Positions 10,401 through 18,585 of a stretch of DNA of 64,000 bases are shown here, piece after piece. The stretch's first letter is position 1. Each line of letters starts with the position of its first letter. Location: NCBI RefSeq assembly GCF_030644365.1, contig NZ_CP130058.1:930001-994000 (forward strand), in the 5' to 3' direction. Position numbers and translations under genes: made by a program. The stretch is from Schaalia sp. HMT-172. GTDB lineage: Bacteria; Actinomycetota; Actinomycetes; Actinomycetales; Actinomycetaceae. The notes beneath the pieces were generated by a model. It ran no database searches. It saw only the letters and a program-made list of their open reading frames with translations, and was not told where the DNA came from.

Positions 10401-11558
10401 AAGTCCCTGGACCGCGACTCCTTCAACTCGGGCGATCACTTCAACGCGATCGACTGGACGATGAAGGACAACGGCTTCGGTCGAGGCCTGCCCGTGAAGT
10501 CGAAGAACGGCGCGGCGTGGGATCACATGCGTCCGCTCCTGGAGAACCCCGATCTGAAGCCGACGCCGGAGCAGATCGACGCCTCCTCGGAGATCGCGAT
10601 GGACTTCCTGCGCGTGCGTTCCTCCTCGCGCCTGTTCACGTTGGGCAGCGCGGACCTGATCCGCTCGAAGGTGAGCTTCCCGAACTCGGGTGAGGGGGCC
10701 GTCGATGGCACCATCATGATGCTCATCAACGACGAGGCCGGGGAAGGCACGGACGTCGACCCGCAGCTCGACGGGGCCCTCGTCGTGTTCAACGCGACGG
10801 ATCAGCCGCTCAAGCAGCGTGTCGAGGGTCTGGCTGGCCGCGTGTTCATGCTGCACGAGGCGCAGGCAACGGGTGCTGACGCGGTCGTCAAGGATGCGTC
10901 CTTCGACGCCCAGACCGGCGTCGTCGAGGTTCCCGCCCGCACGGTCGCTGTCTTCACCCAGCGCGCTGGCGATCGCGTGACCCCGGGCCCGATCCCGAGC
11001 GACGGTACGTGGGTGCGCGCCGCCGATGGCCGCTGGTGGCTGCGATACCCGGACGGCACCTACCCGGCGAACGAGCGCATCGAGCTGGGAGGCGCGACCT
11101 ACGCCTTCGACGCATCCGGCTGGATGAAGACCGGCTGGGACAACGAAGAGGGCGAGTGGCGCTACTACGCCCCCTCGGGCGCGATGGTGACCGGATGGCT
11201 CTCCACCGGCGGCTCCTGGTACTACCTGGATCCGCAGTCGGGAGTCATGGCGATCGGCTGGCTCGACGATAACGGCACCTGGTACTACCTCAGTGGCAGC
11301 GGCGCGATGGCTACCGGCTGGCAGCACCTGGGCTCGAACTGGTACTACCTGCACGCCAATGGCGCGATGGCCACCGGCTGGCTGAACCTGGGAGGCACCT
11401 GGTACTTCCTGACGGGCAGCGGCGAGATGGCTGTCGGCTGGGTCAAGGAGGGGCAGTCCTGGTACTTCTGCCACCCCTCGGGCGCGATGGCGACGGGCCG
11501 CATCACATTCGGTGGCACGACCTACAACTTCGATGCTTCCGGGCGCCTGATTCCCTGA
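7482..11558 (+). CDS. Secreted cell-wall-anchored type I pullulanase (GH13) with X25, CBM48 and choline-binding-type repeats
   Basis: A protein of about 1358 residues with an N-terminal signal peptide (RRALGVGTALALMGGALPAAWA). Two consecutive X25-type modules (about residues 55-155 and 156-255) each carry a GSWD.NYGQ-like core. A CBM48-like region (FALWAPTAKDVTLLSWN) leads to the GH13 barrel: YNWGYDP (pullulanase I signature), DQVYNHT, DGFRFDLMGHH (nucleophile Asp about 753), GEGWNFGE (acid/base Glu about 790) and VDAHDNE. The C-terminus has about eight GW/WYY repeats of the choline-binding type. It should debranch alpha-1,6 links in starch or glycogen at the cell surface. The GTG at 7482 follows GAGGGAG; a TTG at 7464 with its own GAGGGG site is possible. 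Confidence 0.92.
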   Translation: MTYRHNRTLLRRALGVGTALALMGGALPAAWAEPAEEATNHDAGAQGADAAGAGAGDNVLVTIPGNHNKVMGCDADWAPECEKAALTRDATGVYTATFTLPAGDYEYKVAEGGSWDTSYGQGGAPGGANIAYSLKQETAVTFYYNRATHRVWNTATDQMVTLPGSEQQALGCSDNWKPDCLAPLMEPTGNGTYTYQTAALPEGSYELKVAIGGSWDENYGQDGAAGGANYQFATKANKLVTFTYDSATHKLDIAAADAPVAGSGEQRAYWVNATTLAWPTSLLPQGVTRAQVMDGSAALSYELVTAPEGGAGLTDGTVSGGTITPLSVAGDLPSEVTLAHPNLNGYIALTAPLDQAGAREALTGQVAVAQKSGETINAFTGVQIAPALDAIYAAKAAQASYGVGWNDAGKPTFALWAPTAKDVTLLSWNTRTPRGADNEIAGDPVRTPATRGEDGRWSVDNAAGTINEGAQYLWEVRVYVPATGAVETNQVTDPYSVGLTVNSTRSVAVNMDNPSIAPSVWKNTKAPVIDDDAERSIYELHVRDFSAADKSVPEYMRGTYMAFTQYQSNGMRHLSELASAGMNTVHLLPTFDIATIPERRSEQKTPAIPANAGPASEEQQAAVAAVADEDAYNWGYDPLHWMAPEGSYATASHQNGGARVREFRSMVGGLHHIGMQVVLDQVYNHTPAAGQDAHSVLDRVVPGYYQRLNASGGVETSTCCSNVATENAMSERLMIDSMIHWAKYYHVDGFRFDLMGHHPADEMKRAKEALSQLTLEKDGVDGSRLYIYGEGWNFGEVANNALFTQATQGQLDGTGIGAFNDRLRDAVHGGGPFDDDHRVMQGFGSGAFSDFNGLDTRSETERRADYLHRVDLVKLGLAGNLKDYTLTTYDGHTLTGAQLDYNGQGAGFASQPAENVNYVDAHDNETLFDLVTYKMPASAPMDHRVRMSLISQASVTLAQSPAFWASGTEMLRSKSLDRDSFNSGDHFNAIDWTMKDNGFGRGLPVKSKNGAAWDHMRPLLENPDLKPTPEQIDASSEIAMDFLRVRSSSRLFTLGSADLIRSKVSFPNSGEGAVDGTIMMLINDEAGEGTDVDPQLDGALVVFNATDQPLKQRVEGLAGRVFMLHEAQATGADAVVKDASFDAQTGVVEVPARTVAVFTQRAGDRVTPGPIPSDGTWVRAADGRWWLRYPDGTYPANERIELGGATYAFDASGWMKTGWDNEEGEWRYYAPSGAMVTGWLSTGGSWYYLDPQSGVMAIGWLDDNGTWYYLSGSGAMATGWQHLGSNWYYLHANGAMATGWLNLGGTWYFLTGSGEMAVGWVKEGQSWYFCHPSGAMATGRITFGGTTYNFDASGRLIP

Positions 11559-11572
11559 CGGGAGGGCGCGAA

Positions 11573-11616
11573 GACGGGGAGGGCCGGGACGAGTGATCGT
11601 CCCGGCCCTCCCCGTC
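11573..11616 (+). terminator. Terminator after the pullulanase gene
   Basis: A perfect 20-bp stem (11573-11592 with 11597-11616) with a four-base loop GTGA. It lies between the converging pullulanase and IclR-family genes and can act in both directions. Confidence 0.9.
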
Positions 11617-11636
11617 TGGTATGTTTCGCGTGAGGC

Positions 11637-12374
11637 TCAGAGCTCTGCGGCGTCCTCAACGGTGGCCAGGAACTCAGAGAGGCGGTTGGCGGCGGCCATG
11701 ACGGAGGGGCCGTGTTGGCGTCCGGGCTGACGGCCCATGCGCTCGATGGGGCCGGAGATCGACAGAGCGGCCAGGACGCGACCGGAGGGGCCGCGCACGG
11801 GCGCGGACACGGAGGCGACGCCGGGTTCGCGTTCGCCGACGGACTGGGCCCAGCCGCGGCGGCGGACCTCGGAGAGCATCGTCGCGTTGAAGGAAGCGCC
11901 GTACAGACCGCGGTGCAGGCGGTCGGGTTCCTCCCAGGCGAGCAGGACCTGGGCGGCGGAGCCGGCGCTCATGGAGAGCGTGGCGCCCACAGGGATGGAG
12001 TCGCGCAGACCCATCTCGCGTTCGGAGGCGGCGACGCACACGCGGTAGTCCCCCTGGCGGCGGAAGAGCTGGGAGGATTCCTTCGTGTGGTCGCGCAGGG
12101 CCTGGAGGACGGGCATGGAGGCTTGGAGCAGGCGGTCTTCGCCGGCCGCGGAGGAGAGCTCCTGCAGGCGGGGGCCCAGGATGAAACGTCCCTGCATGTC
12201 GCGCGCGACCATGCGGTGATATTCGAGGGCCACCGCGAGACGGTGGGCGGTCGGACGCGCGAGGCCGGTGCTGGTGACGAGTTGTGCGAGCGTGGCCGGT
12301 CCCGCCTCGAGAGCGCTGAGGACCAGCGCTGCCTTGTCGAGGACGCCAACGCCACTGGATGTTTGCTCTTCCAT
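11637..12374 (-). CDS. ndgR: IclR-family regulator (NdgR/LtbR-like) divergent from leuCD
   Basis: A 245-residue regulator with an N-terminal winged helix (GVGVLDKAALVLSALE, then TSTGLARPTAHRLAVAL as recognition region) and a C-terminal IclR effector domain (SMSAGSAAQVLLAW, SVSAPVRGPSGRVLAALSIS). In actinobacteria the NdgR/LtbR member of this family is encoded divergently beside leuCD and controls leucine and other amino-acid genes; gene order here matches, so the symbol rests on synteny plus family. The ATG at 12374 has no evident ribosome site. A 17-bp inverted repeat just upstream is a candidate self/leuC operator. Confidence 0.85.
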   Translation of the reverse strand: MEEQTSSGVGVLDKAALVLSALEAGPATLAQLVTSTGLARPTAHRLAVALEYHRMVARDMQGRFILGPRLQELSSAAGEDRLLQASMPVLQALRDHTKESSQLFRRQGDYRVCVAASEREMGLRDSIPVGATLSMSAGSAAQVLLAWEEPDRLHRGLYGASFNATMLSEVRRRGWAQSVGEREPGVASVSAPVRGPSGRVLAALSISGPIERMGRQPGRQHGPSVMAAANRLSEFLATVEDAAEL

Positions 12375-12387
12375 ACAACTATTTAAT

Positions 12388-12404
12388 ATCTCAGCTTTTG
12401 AGAT
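12388..12404. promoter_or_regulatory. Candidate IclR operator (inverted repeat) in the ndgR-leuC intergenic region
   Basis: ATCTCA (12388-12393) and TGAGAT (12399-12404) form a perfect 6-bp inverted repeat with a 5-nt spacer. It lies 14 bp upstream of the regulator start, in an A+T-richer patch that probably holds the divergent promoters. Assignment to the adjacent regulator is inference. Confidence 0.45.
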
Positions 12405-12545
12405 GGCAAACTGTCGGATAGTGAAACACATCAAAGGAGCGTCCGAGACGTGAGATCAGCAGGTCACTGTGAGATGAAGGCGTTTCCATTAAGTGACGAA
12501 ACATGACGACACCGTGTCTCCACAGCGGGGACCAGAGGAGGATCA

Positions 12546-13946
12546 ATGAGCGGAACGATGGCGGAAAAGGTGTGGCGCGACCACATCGTCTCCAAGGGTG
12601 AAAACGGTGCCCCCGACCTGCTGTACATCGACCTCCACCTGGTGCACGAGGTCACGAGCCCCCAGGCCTTCGAGGGCCTGCGCCTGGCCGGCCGCCAGGT
12701 GCGCCGCCCCGACCTGACGATCGCGACCGAGGACCACAACACGCCCACGGTCAACATTGACCAGCCGATCGCGGACATCACGAGCCGCACCCAGATCGAC
12801 ACCCTGCGCAAGAATGCCGAGGAGTTCGGTATTCGCTTGCACTCCTTGGGCGACGCCGACCAGGGCATCGTCCACGTCGTCGGCCCCCAGCTGGGCCTCA
12901 CCCAGCCCGGCATGACCATCGTGTGCGGCGACTCCCACACCTCCACGCACGGTGCCTTCGGCGCGCTGGCCTTCGGCATCGGCACCAGCCAGGTCGAGCA
13001 CGTCCTTGCCACCCAGACCCTGCCGATGGCGCCCTTCAAGACGATGGCGATCACCGTCAACGGCTCCCTGCCCCAGGGCTCGACCGCAAAGGACATCATC
13101 CTCGCCGTTATCGCCAAGATCGGCACCGGCGGCGGCCAGGGATACGTCCTCGAATACCGCGGCCAGGCGATCCGGGAGCTCTCCATGGAGGGACGCATGA
13201 CGATCTGCAACATGTCGATCGAGGCGGGTGCCCGCGCCGGCATGATCGCCCCCGACCAGACCACTTTCGACTACATCAAGGGTCGCCCTCACGCCCCCGA
13301 GGGCGAGGACTGGGACCGCGCCGTCGAATACTGGTCCTCCCTGGCCTCCGACGAGGATGCCGTCTTCGACGCCGAGGTCGTCCTCGAGGCCGCCGACATC
13401 GAACCCTTCGTGACCTGGGGGACGAACCCCGGCCAGGGCGTGCCCCTGTCGGCCACCGTCCCCGACCCCGAGGACTTCACCGACGAGACCGCCCGCGCGG
13501 CCGCCGAGCGCGCCCTGGAGTACATGGACCTCAAGGCCGGCACCCCGATGCGCGAGATCGCCGTCAACACCGTCTTCATCGGTAGCTGCACGAACGGGCG
13601 TATCGAAGACCTGCGCGCCGCCGCTGCCGTCGTCAAGGGACGCCGCAAGGCCGAGGGAGTGCGCGTCATGGTCGTGCCCGGCTCCGCCCGCGTGCGCCTC
13701 CAGGCCGAGGCCGAAGGCCTCGACACGATCTTCACCGATTTCGGCGCCGAATGGCGCAACGCCGGCTGCTCCATGTGCCTGGGCATGAACCCCGACACGA
13801 TGAACGCGGGGGACCGCTCCGCCTCCACCTCGAACCGCAACTTCGAAGGCCGCCAGGGCAAGGGCAGCCGCACGCACCTGGTGTCCCCGCTCGTCGCGGC
13901 CGCCACCGCCGTGCGAGGGACCCTGTCCTCCCCGGCCGACCTCTGA
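12546..13946 (+). CDS. leuC: 3-isopropylmalate dehydratase large subunit
   Basis: A 466-residue aconitase-family protein that, with LeuD, isomerises 2- to 3-isopropylmalate in leucine biosynthesis. The 4Fe-4S ligands are seen as Cys348 in GSCTNGR and Cys408/Cys411 in [20 protein letters not shown] is another aconitase signature. The ATG follows a strong AGGAGGA site. leuD starts 75 bp after the stop, with a hairpin in between. Confidence 0.97.
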   Translation: MSGTMAEKVWRDHIVSKGENGAPDLLYIDLHLVHEVTSPQAFEGLRLAGRQVRRPDLTIATEDHNTPTVNIDQPIADITSRTQIDTLRKNAEEFGIRLHSLGDADQGIVHVVGPQLGLTQPGMTIVCGDSHTSTHGAFGALAFGIGTSQVEHVLATQTLPMAPFKTMAITVNGSLPQGSTAKDIILAVIAKIGTGGGQGYVLEYRGQAIRELSMEGRMTICNMSIEAGARAGMIAPDQTTFDYIKGRPHAPEGEDWDRAVEYWSSLASDEDAVFDAEVVLEAADIEPFVTWGTNPGQGVPLSATVPDPEDFTDETARAAAERALEYMDLKAGTPMREIAVNTVFIGSCTNGRIEDLRAAAAVVKGRRKAEGVRVMVVPGSARVRLQAEAEGLDTIFTDFGAEWRNAGCSMCLGMNPDTMNAGDRSASTSNRNFEGRQGKGSRTHLVSPLVAAATAVRGTLSSPADL

Positions 13947-13952
13947 GGCCCG

Positions 13953-13981
13953 CCCTCCCGCCACCCGACAGCGGGGGAGGG
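13953..13981 (+). terminator. Hairpin between leuC and leuD
   Basis: CCCTCCCGC (13953-13961) can pair with GCGGGGGAGGG (13971-13981) with two bulged G. It is followed directly by an exact GCCACGGCCTCGT word (13981-13993). It may tune leuD expression or stabilise leuC mRNA, since both subunits are needed together. Confidence 0.45.
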
Positions 13982-14021
13982 CCACGGCCTCGTCCCCCAC
14001 GGAAGAAAAGACTGACGCACC

Positions 14022-14654
14022 ATGGAAAAGTTCATCACCCACACCGGCACCGGCGTCCCGCTGCGCCGCTCCAACGTCGACACCGACCAGATCATCCCCG
14101 CCGTCTACCTCAAGCGCGTGACACGCACCGGCTTCGAGGACGCCCTCTTCGCCGCCTGGCGTGGCGACCCCGACTTCGTCCTCAACCAGGAGGCCTACAA
14201 GAACGGCTCCGTCCTGGTCGCCGGCCCCGACTTTGGCACCGGCTCCTCGCGCGAGCACGCCGTGTGGGCCCTCAAGGACTACGGCTTCCGCGTCGTGCTG
14301 GCCCCCAAGTTCGCCGACATCTTCCGCGGAAACTCCGGCAAGCAAGGCCTGGTCACCGGCATCATCTCCCAGGAGGACTGCGAGTCCCTGTGGAAGCTCC
14401 TCGAGGCCGAGCCCGGCACCCAGGTCACCGTGTCCCTCGAAGACAAGACGTGGCGGGCCGGCGCCCTGTCCGGCACCTTCCAGATCGACGACTACGTGCG
14501 TTGGACCCTCATGGAGGGCCTCGACGACATCGCCCTGACCCTGCGCCACGAGGAGGAGATCGAGGCCTACGAGGCCGCGCGCCCGTCCTTCAAGCCGCGC
14601 ACCCTCCCGGCGAAATTCCTCCCCAAAGAAGACGTCGTGTCCGCCCGCGACTGA
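14022..14654 (+). CDS. leuD: 3-isopropylmalate dehydratase small subunit
   Basis: A 210-residue aconitase swivel domain, partner of LeuC. Signatures: [14 protein letters not shown] near the N-terminus and [19 protein letters not shown] (about residues 67-85). Length is usual for bacterial LeuD. No separate promoter is obvious in the 75-bp gap, so it is probably read through from leuC. Confidence 0.97.
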   Translation: MEKFITHTGTGVPLRRSNVDTDQIIPAVYLKRVTRTGFEDALFAAWRGDPDFVLNQEAYKNGSVLVAGPDFGTGSSREHAVWALKDYGFRVVLAPKFADIFRGNSGKQGLVTGIISQEDCESLWKLLEAEPGTQVTVSLEDKTWRAGALSGTFQIDDYVRWTLMEGLDDIALTLRHEEEIEAYEAARPSFKPRTLPAKFLPKEDVVSARD

Positions 14655-14666
14655 ACGACTTCGCAC

Positions 14667-14699
14667 ACTGGCCCCTACCTAGCTAGAGTAGGGGCCAGT
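14667..14699 (+). terminator. Terminator after leuD
   Basis: ACTGGCCCCTAC (14667-14678) pairs perfectly with GTAGGGGCCAGT (14688-14699) around a 9-nt loop. It ends 23 bp before murA, so murA translation signals lie immediately downstream. Confidence 0.8.
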
Positions 14700-14721
14700 T
14701 ACGTCTTAGTGAGGAGCGCTC

Positions 14722-16047
14722 ATGTCATCCATCCTGCAAGTCGAGGGCGGTCACCCGCTGCGCGGCGAGATCACCGTTCGCGGTGCCAAGAACTTCGTGC
14801 CCAAGGCCATGGTCGCCTCGCTGCTCGCCGATACCCCTTCGGAGCTGTACAACGTTCCGCTCATCCGCGACACCGATGTCGTCTCGGACCTGCTGAGCCT
14901 GCACGGCGTTCAGATCGACTTCGATCAGGACCGCGGCACGCTGCGCATGGACCCCTCCAACGTCAAGGTCGCCTCGCGCTCCGACATCGACACGCTCGCG
15001 GGCGCCTCGCGCATCCCGATCCTCTTCTGCGGCCCTCTCCTGCACCAGCTGGGCGAGGCCTTCATTCCCGAGCTTGGCGGCTGCGCGATTGGCGGGCGTC
15101 CCATCGACTTCCACCTGGAGACGTTGCGCAAGTTCGGCGCGATCGTCGATAAGCAGCCCGACGGCGTGCACATCAAGCGTCCCGACACGGGTCTGCACGG
15201 CGCGATCATCGAGCTGCCCTTCCCGTCGGTGGGCGCCACCGAGCAGACCCTGCTCACCGCCGTTCGCAACGAGGGCATCACGACCTTGAAGGGCGCGGCC
15301 ATCGAGCCGGAGATCCTCGACCTCATCAACGTCTTGCAGAAGATGGGCGCGATCATTTCCGTGGACACGGACCGCACGATCCGCATCGAGGGCGTGGCGA
15401 AGCTGACCGGCTACCGCCACACGGCGCTGCCGGACCGCATCGAGGCAGCCTCCTGGGCGGCCGCCGCGCTGGCAACCCGCGGCGACATCTACGTGCGCGG
15501 CGCTCACCAGCCCGACATGACGACCTTCCTGAATACCTTCCGCAAGGTGGGCGGCGCCTTCGATATCGACGCCGACGGCATCCGTTTCTACCACCCGGGT
15601 GAGCCGCTGCACTCGATCGCCCTGGAGACGGCCGTGCACCCGGGCTTCATGACGGACTGGCAGCAGCCCCTCGTCGTGGCGCTCACCCAGGCCGAGGGCC
15701 TGTCCATCGTGCACGAGACCGTGTACGAGAATCGCTTCGGCTTCACCGAGGCGCTGCGCAAGATGGGTGCGAACATCCAGGTCTACCGCGAGTGCCTGGG
15801 CGGGACGCCCTGCCGCTTCGGCCAGAAGAACTACTACCATTCGGCGGTCATCTCGGGCCCGACCCCGCTGCACAGCGCCGATATCGAGGTCCCGGATCTG
15901 CGCGGTGGCTTCTCGCACCTGATCGCGGCGCTGGCCGCCACGGGTACCTCCACCGTGTCGGGCATCGACGTGATCTCGCGCGGTTACGAGCACTTCACGC
16001 GCAAGCTCCATCAGCTGGACGCGCGCGTGCGCTACCTGGACGCCTGA
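14722..16047 (+). CDS. murA: UDP-N-acetylglucosamine 1-carboxyvinyltransferase
   Basis: A 441-residue EPSP-synthase-fold enzyme that transfers enolpyruvate to UDP-GlcNAc, the first committed peptidoglycan step. RGAKNFVPKAMVASLL is the substrate-binding N-terminus and LHQLGEAFIPELGGCAIGGRP holds the mobile active-site loop with a Cys in the usual region. DLRGGFSHLIAAL is the conserved C-terminal segment. The ATG follows a TGAGGAG site. The lipid-kinase gene begins 4 bp after the stop, so the two are likely cotranscribed. Confidence 0.94.
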   Translation: MSSILQVEGGHPLRGEITVRGAKNFVPKAMVASLLADTPSELYNVPLIRDTDVVSDLLSLHGVQIDFDQDRGTLRMDPSNVKVASRSDIDTLAGASRIPILFCGPLLHQLGEAFIPELGGCAIGGRPIDFHLETLRKFGAIVDKQPDGVHIKRPDTGLHGAIIELPFPSVGATEQTLLTAVRNEGITTLKGAAIEPEILDLINVLQKMGAIISVDTDRTIRIEGVAKLTGYRHTALPDRIEAASWAAAALATRGDIYVRGAHQPDMTTFLNTFRKVGGAFDIDADGIRFYHPGEPLHSIALETAVHPGFMTDWQQPLVVALTQAEGLSIVHETVYENRFGFTEALRKMGANIQVYRECLGGTPCRFGQKNYYHSAVISGPTPLHSADIEVPDLRGGFSHLIAALAATGTSTVSGIDVISRGYEHFTRKLHQLDARVRYLDA

Positions 16048-16051
16048 CGTC

Positions 16052-16996
16052 ATGGCCGCATCGGGTGCGCGACGGGCCATGCTGTTGCTGGTCTCGTCGA
16101 TGTCGGCGGGCGGGCGCAGCGTGCGCCTGGGGCCGCGCATCGTGCGTATCCTGCGCGGGGGCGGCTGGGAGGTCGCCGTTCGCCTGACGACGCCGGGCGA
16201 CGATCCGGCAGCGATCGCGGGTGGGGTCGCCGCCGGCTCGATCGTGGCGGCCCTGGGCGGGGACGGGTACCTGAGCGCCGTCGCGCGCGGCTGCCACGAG
16301 TCCGACGCCCTTTTCGTTCCCATGCCCGGCGGACGCGGCAACGACCTGTGCCGAGCGCTCGGGATGGGCACGGACCCGTTGGTACGCGCGCGGCGCCTGG
16401 CGCCCCTCGGTCTTTCTTCCGACGAGGCCGGGGCCTCGTCCTCGGATTCGCTGGCCTCTCGGGTGCGTCCCCTGGATGGCATGTGGGTACGTTCGCGTGA
16501 CGGGGTTCGCCTGGCTCTCGGCATCGTGTCGATCGGCTTGGACGCGCGAGCTAATATCCTGGCCAACGAGTCCTCGCTGACGTCGGGTCCGTTGGCATAC
16601 GGCTACGGCGCCTTCGCGGCCCTGGCTTCGCACGAGCCCGCCGAGATCGTGGCGACCGTGGACGGTCGCGAGCGCAACATGAGCGGGTGGATCGCGTCGG
16701 TGTCCAACTCCGGGCGTTTCGGCGGCGGCATCACCCTGGTGGAGTCCTCGGATATGAGCGACGGCGTCCTCGAGGTGTGTCACGTGGGCCCCCTGTCGGT
16801 TGCGCGAGCCCTCCCGGTGCTGGCCAAGGTGGTGGCCGGACGCGCCAAGAATCACCCGGCGATTGAGGTGGAGAGCGCCCGCGTCGTGTCCTTCGCTGCC
16901 CCCGCGGGGATGGTCGCGATGGCGGACGGGGATCGGATCGCCTCGATTCCTTTCACCGTGGATGTCGCCCCGGGCGTCGTCTCCGTGCTCGTCTGA
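16052..16996 (+). CDS. Diacylglycerol-kinase-type lipid kinase
   Basis: A 314-residue member of the DAGK catalytic-domain family (DgkB/YegS), which phosphorylates diacylglycerol or related lipids. The nucleotide-binding GGDGYLSAVA motif and the MPGGRGNDLCRALG motif are clear. Between them and the C-terminal domain, about residues 120-140 form a Ser/Ala-rich insertion whose DNA holds a perfect 18-bp palindrome (16422-16439) made of the repeated word. It starts 4 bp after murA; murA, this kinase, plsC and gpsA together form an envelope-lipid neighbourhood. Confidence 0.85.
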   Translation: MAASGARRAMLLLVSSMSAGGRSVRLGPRIVRILRGGGWEVAVRLTTPGDDPAAIAGGVAAGSIVAALGGDGYLSAVARGCHESDALFVPMPGGRGNDLCRALGMGTDPLVRARRLAPLGLSSDEAGASSSDSLASRVRPLDGMWVRSRDGVRLALGIVSIGLDARANILANESSLTSGPLAYGYGAFAALASHEPAEIVATVDGRERNMSGWIASVSNSGRFGGGITLVESSDMSDGVLEVCHVGPLSVARALPVLAKVVAGRAKNHPAIEVESARVVSFAAPAGMVAMADGDRIASIPFTVDVAPGVVSVLV

Positions 16997-17099
16997 GGCA
17001 GCGGGAGTCGGCGCACCGTGTGTGAGCTGCGCTCGGTTGCTCTGTAAGGTAGGGGTGGGGTTTTGCGCCGCGGGGGAGTGGTCCCCGTAGAATGGAGTC

Positions 17100-17873
17100 A
17101 TGAGTGCTGTCTCCGGCTTTTACGCTTTCGCCAAGGGTGTCCTGACGCCCATCATGACCCCCTGGATTAAGTTCACCGTGAGCGGTGAAGAGAATCTCCC
17201 CGCCGAGGGCGGCTACCTCCTGGTGCCCAACCACCTCTCGAACGTCGACCCGCTGTGCCTGTGCTGGTACTTCATGAAGCGCGATACCGCTGTGCGTTTC
17301 CTGGCAAAGAAGTCGATGTTTTCCGTGCCGGTGTTCGGCTGGATCATCAAGGGCATGGGCCTGATCCCCGTCAACCGCGACTCCAACCCCTCGGCCGTCC
17401 TGGCACCCACCCGTGAGGCGCTGAAGGCCGGTGAGGTCGTCGGCATTTTCCCCGAAGGCACGCTCACGCGCGACCCCGACCAGTGGCCCATGGAGTTCAA
17501 GTCCGGTGCCGCCCGCCTGGCCCTCGACACGGGCGTGCCCGTGATCCCCGTGTCGCAGTGGGGCCCGCAGGAGATCATGGCCCCCTACAACGCCAAGGGA
17601 ATGGACATGCGCCCTGGTCGACGCGTCTCCTACCACTTCGGCGAGCCCGTCGACCTGTCGGATCTGATGAGCCCGGCGGGCTCGCAGGACCACGACGCCG
17701 TCAACGAGGCGACGCGGCGCATCAGTGACGCCGTGCGCGCGGGCGTGGGTAAGCTGCGCGGGCTGCCCGTGCCGGAGAAGGTGTGGGATCCCGCCACGCA
17801 GGCAGGCCCCTGGTGGGAGGAAGAGCAGGCCAAGCGCGCCAAGAAGGCGAAGAAGGCCCGCAAGAAGGGCTAA
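17100..17873 (+). CDS. plsC: 1-acyl-sn-glycerol-3-phosphate acyltransferase
   Basis: A 257-residue PlsC-family acyltransferase making phosphatidic acid. The catalytic HX4D motif is NHLSNVDPL (about residues 41-49) and the second conserved motif is FPEGTLTRD (about residues 117-125). The C-terminus is a Lys/Ala-rich tail (KRAKKAKKARKKG). The gene has a GGAGTC site directly before the ATG. Its stop overlaps by 3 bp the stop of the lipoprotein gene on the other strand, leaving no room for a terminator between them. Confidence 0.93.
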   Translation: MSAVSGFYAFAKGVLTPIMTPWIKFTVSGEENLPAEGGYLLVPNHLSNVDPLCLCWYFMKRDTAVRFLAKKSMFSVPVFGWIIKGMGLIPVNRDSNPSAVLAPTREALKAGEVVGIFPEGTLTRDPDQWPMEFKSGAARLALDTGVPVIPVSQWGPQEIMAPYNAKGMDMRPGRRVSYHFGEPVDLSDLMSPAGSQDHDAVNEATRRISDAVRAGVGKLRGLPVPEKVWDPATQAGPWWEEEQAKRAKKAKKARKKG

Positions 17874-18520
17874 TTGCGGATATCGATGACCATGCGCGAG
17901 GGATTGGACAAGAATCCGATCTGGAACTGGCGCTCGGCGGGTGCCCCGATGACGACGTGCGTGTTGTCCTCGAAGGTCCCGTCCGAGACGATGTCGAGGT
18001 CGCCCGCGCGTGTGTGTTCCCCGGCCGGGTAGCTGCCCTTTGATGAGGTGGCGGTCATCGGCGTCCCGTCGAGGATGAGCTCCAGGACCGCCGCCCCCGC
18101 AACCTCGATGGGCAGGCCCCGTCCCTGCTCCAGCGCCTGGTCGCTCCACTGCGCCAGGCGGACGCCCGGGGAGCCCTCACCATCGAACTCCAGCACGACT
18201 CGGGTGAAGACTTCGTGCGAGGAGGCACGGATCGCGGTGAGGACCAGTGCCTTGTCCGGGTTGTCAGTGCGCGTAGGCGGCAGCATCGAGACCGAGGACA
18301 TCCAGTTGTCCGCGTTGATCGGCCTCGTCGCATCCAGGCCCGGCTCGTCGTTTCTGGGCGTCCCCTGGCCCGACTGCGCGCCCTCGGCGGCGGGGGAGTG
18401 GCTTGCCTCCGACGAGGCCGGGGCGGGCTCGGTCGGCCCGGCCGTCGGAGCGGAGGGCGAGCAGGCGGCGAGCGCGAGGACGGCGAGGGCGGCGGCAGGC
18501 AGCGCGCGGTGGTGAGACAA
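17870..18520 (-). CDS. Secreted lipoprotein with AMIN-like domain
   Basis: A 216-residue predicted lipoprotein: signal peptide with lipobox LAAC (Cys at residue 20), a Ser/Pro/Ala-rich linker to about residue 60, then a beta-rich domain with TRVVLEFDGEGSPGV and the C-terminal SRMVIDIRN typical of the actinobacterial AMIN-like family. Function is unknown; related AMIN domains bind cell-wall polymers. The start is a TTG at 18520 with an AAGGAGGGG ribosome site. The linker DNA contains an exact copy of the repeated 13-mer at 18412-18424. The gene is divergent from gpsA and converges with plsC. Confidence 0.8.
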   Translation of the reverse strand: MSHHRALPAAALAVLALAACSPSAPTAGPTEPAPASSEASHSPAAEGAQSGQGTPRNDEPGLDATRPINADNWMSSVSMLPPTRTDNPDKALVLTAIRASSHEVFTRVVLEFDGEGSPGVRLAQWSDQALEQGRGLPIEVAGAAVLELILDGTPMTATSSKGSYPAGEHTRAGDLDIVSDGTFEDNTHVVIGAPAERQFQIGFLSNPSRMVIDIRN

Positions 18521-18585
18521 AGCCCCTCCTTGGAGTGTGACGGTTTTCCCATCCTAGTAGACTGGGGGTTGACAGGGAGGTCTCG

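Noticed and set aside
12543-14666. Long minus-strand open frame of 707 codons opposite leuC and leuD
   Set aside because: Antisense shadow of two recognisable enzymes; Gly/Asp/Val-rich composition without motifs.
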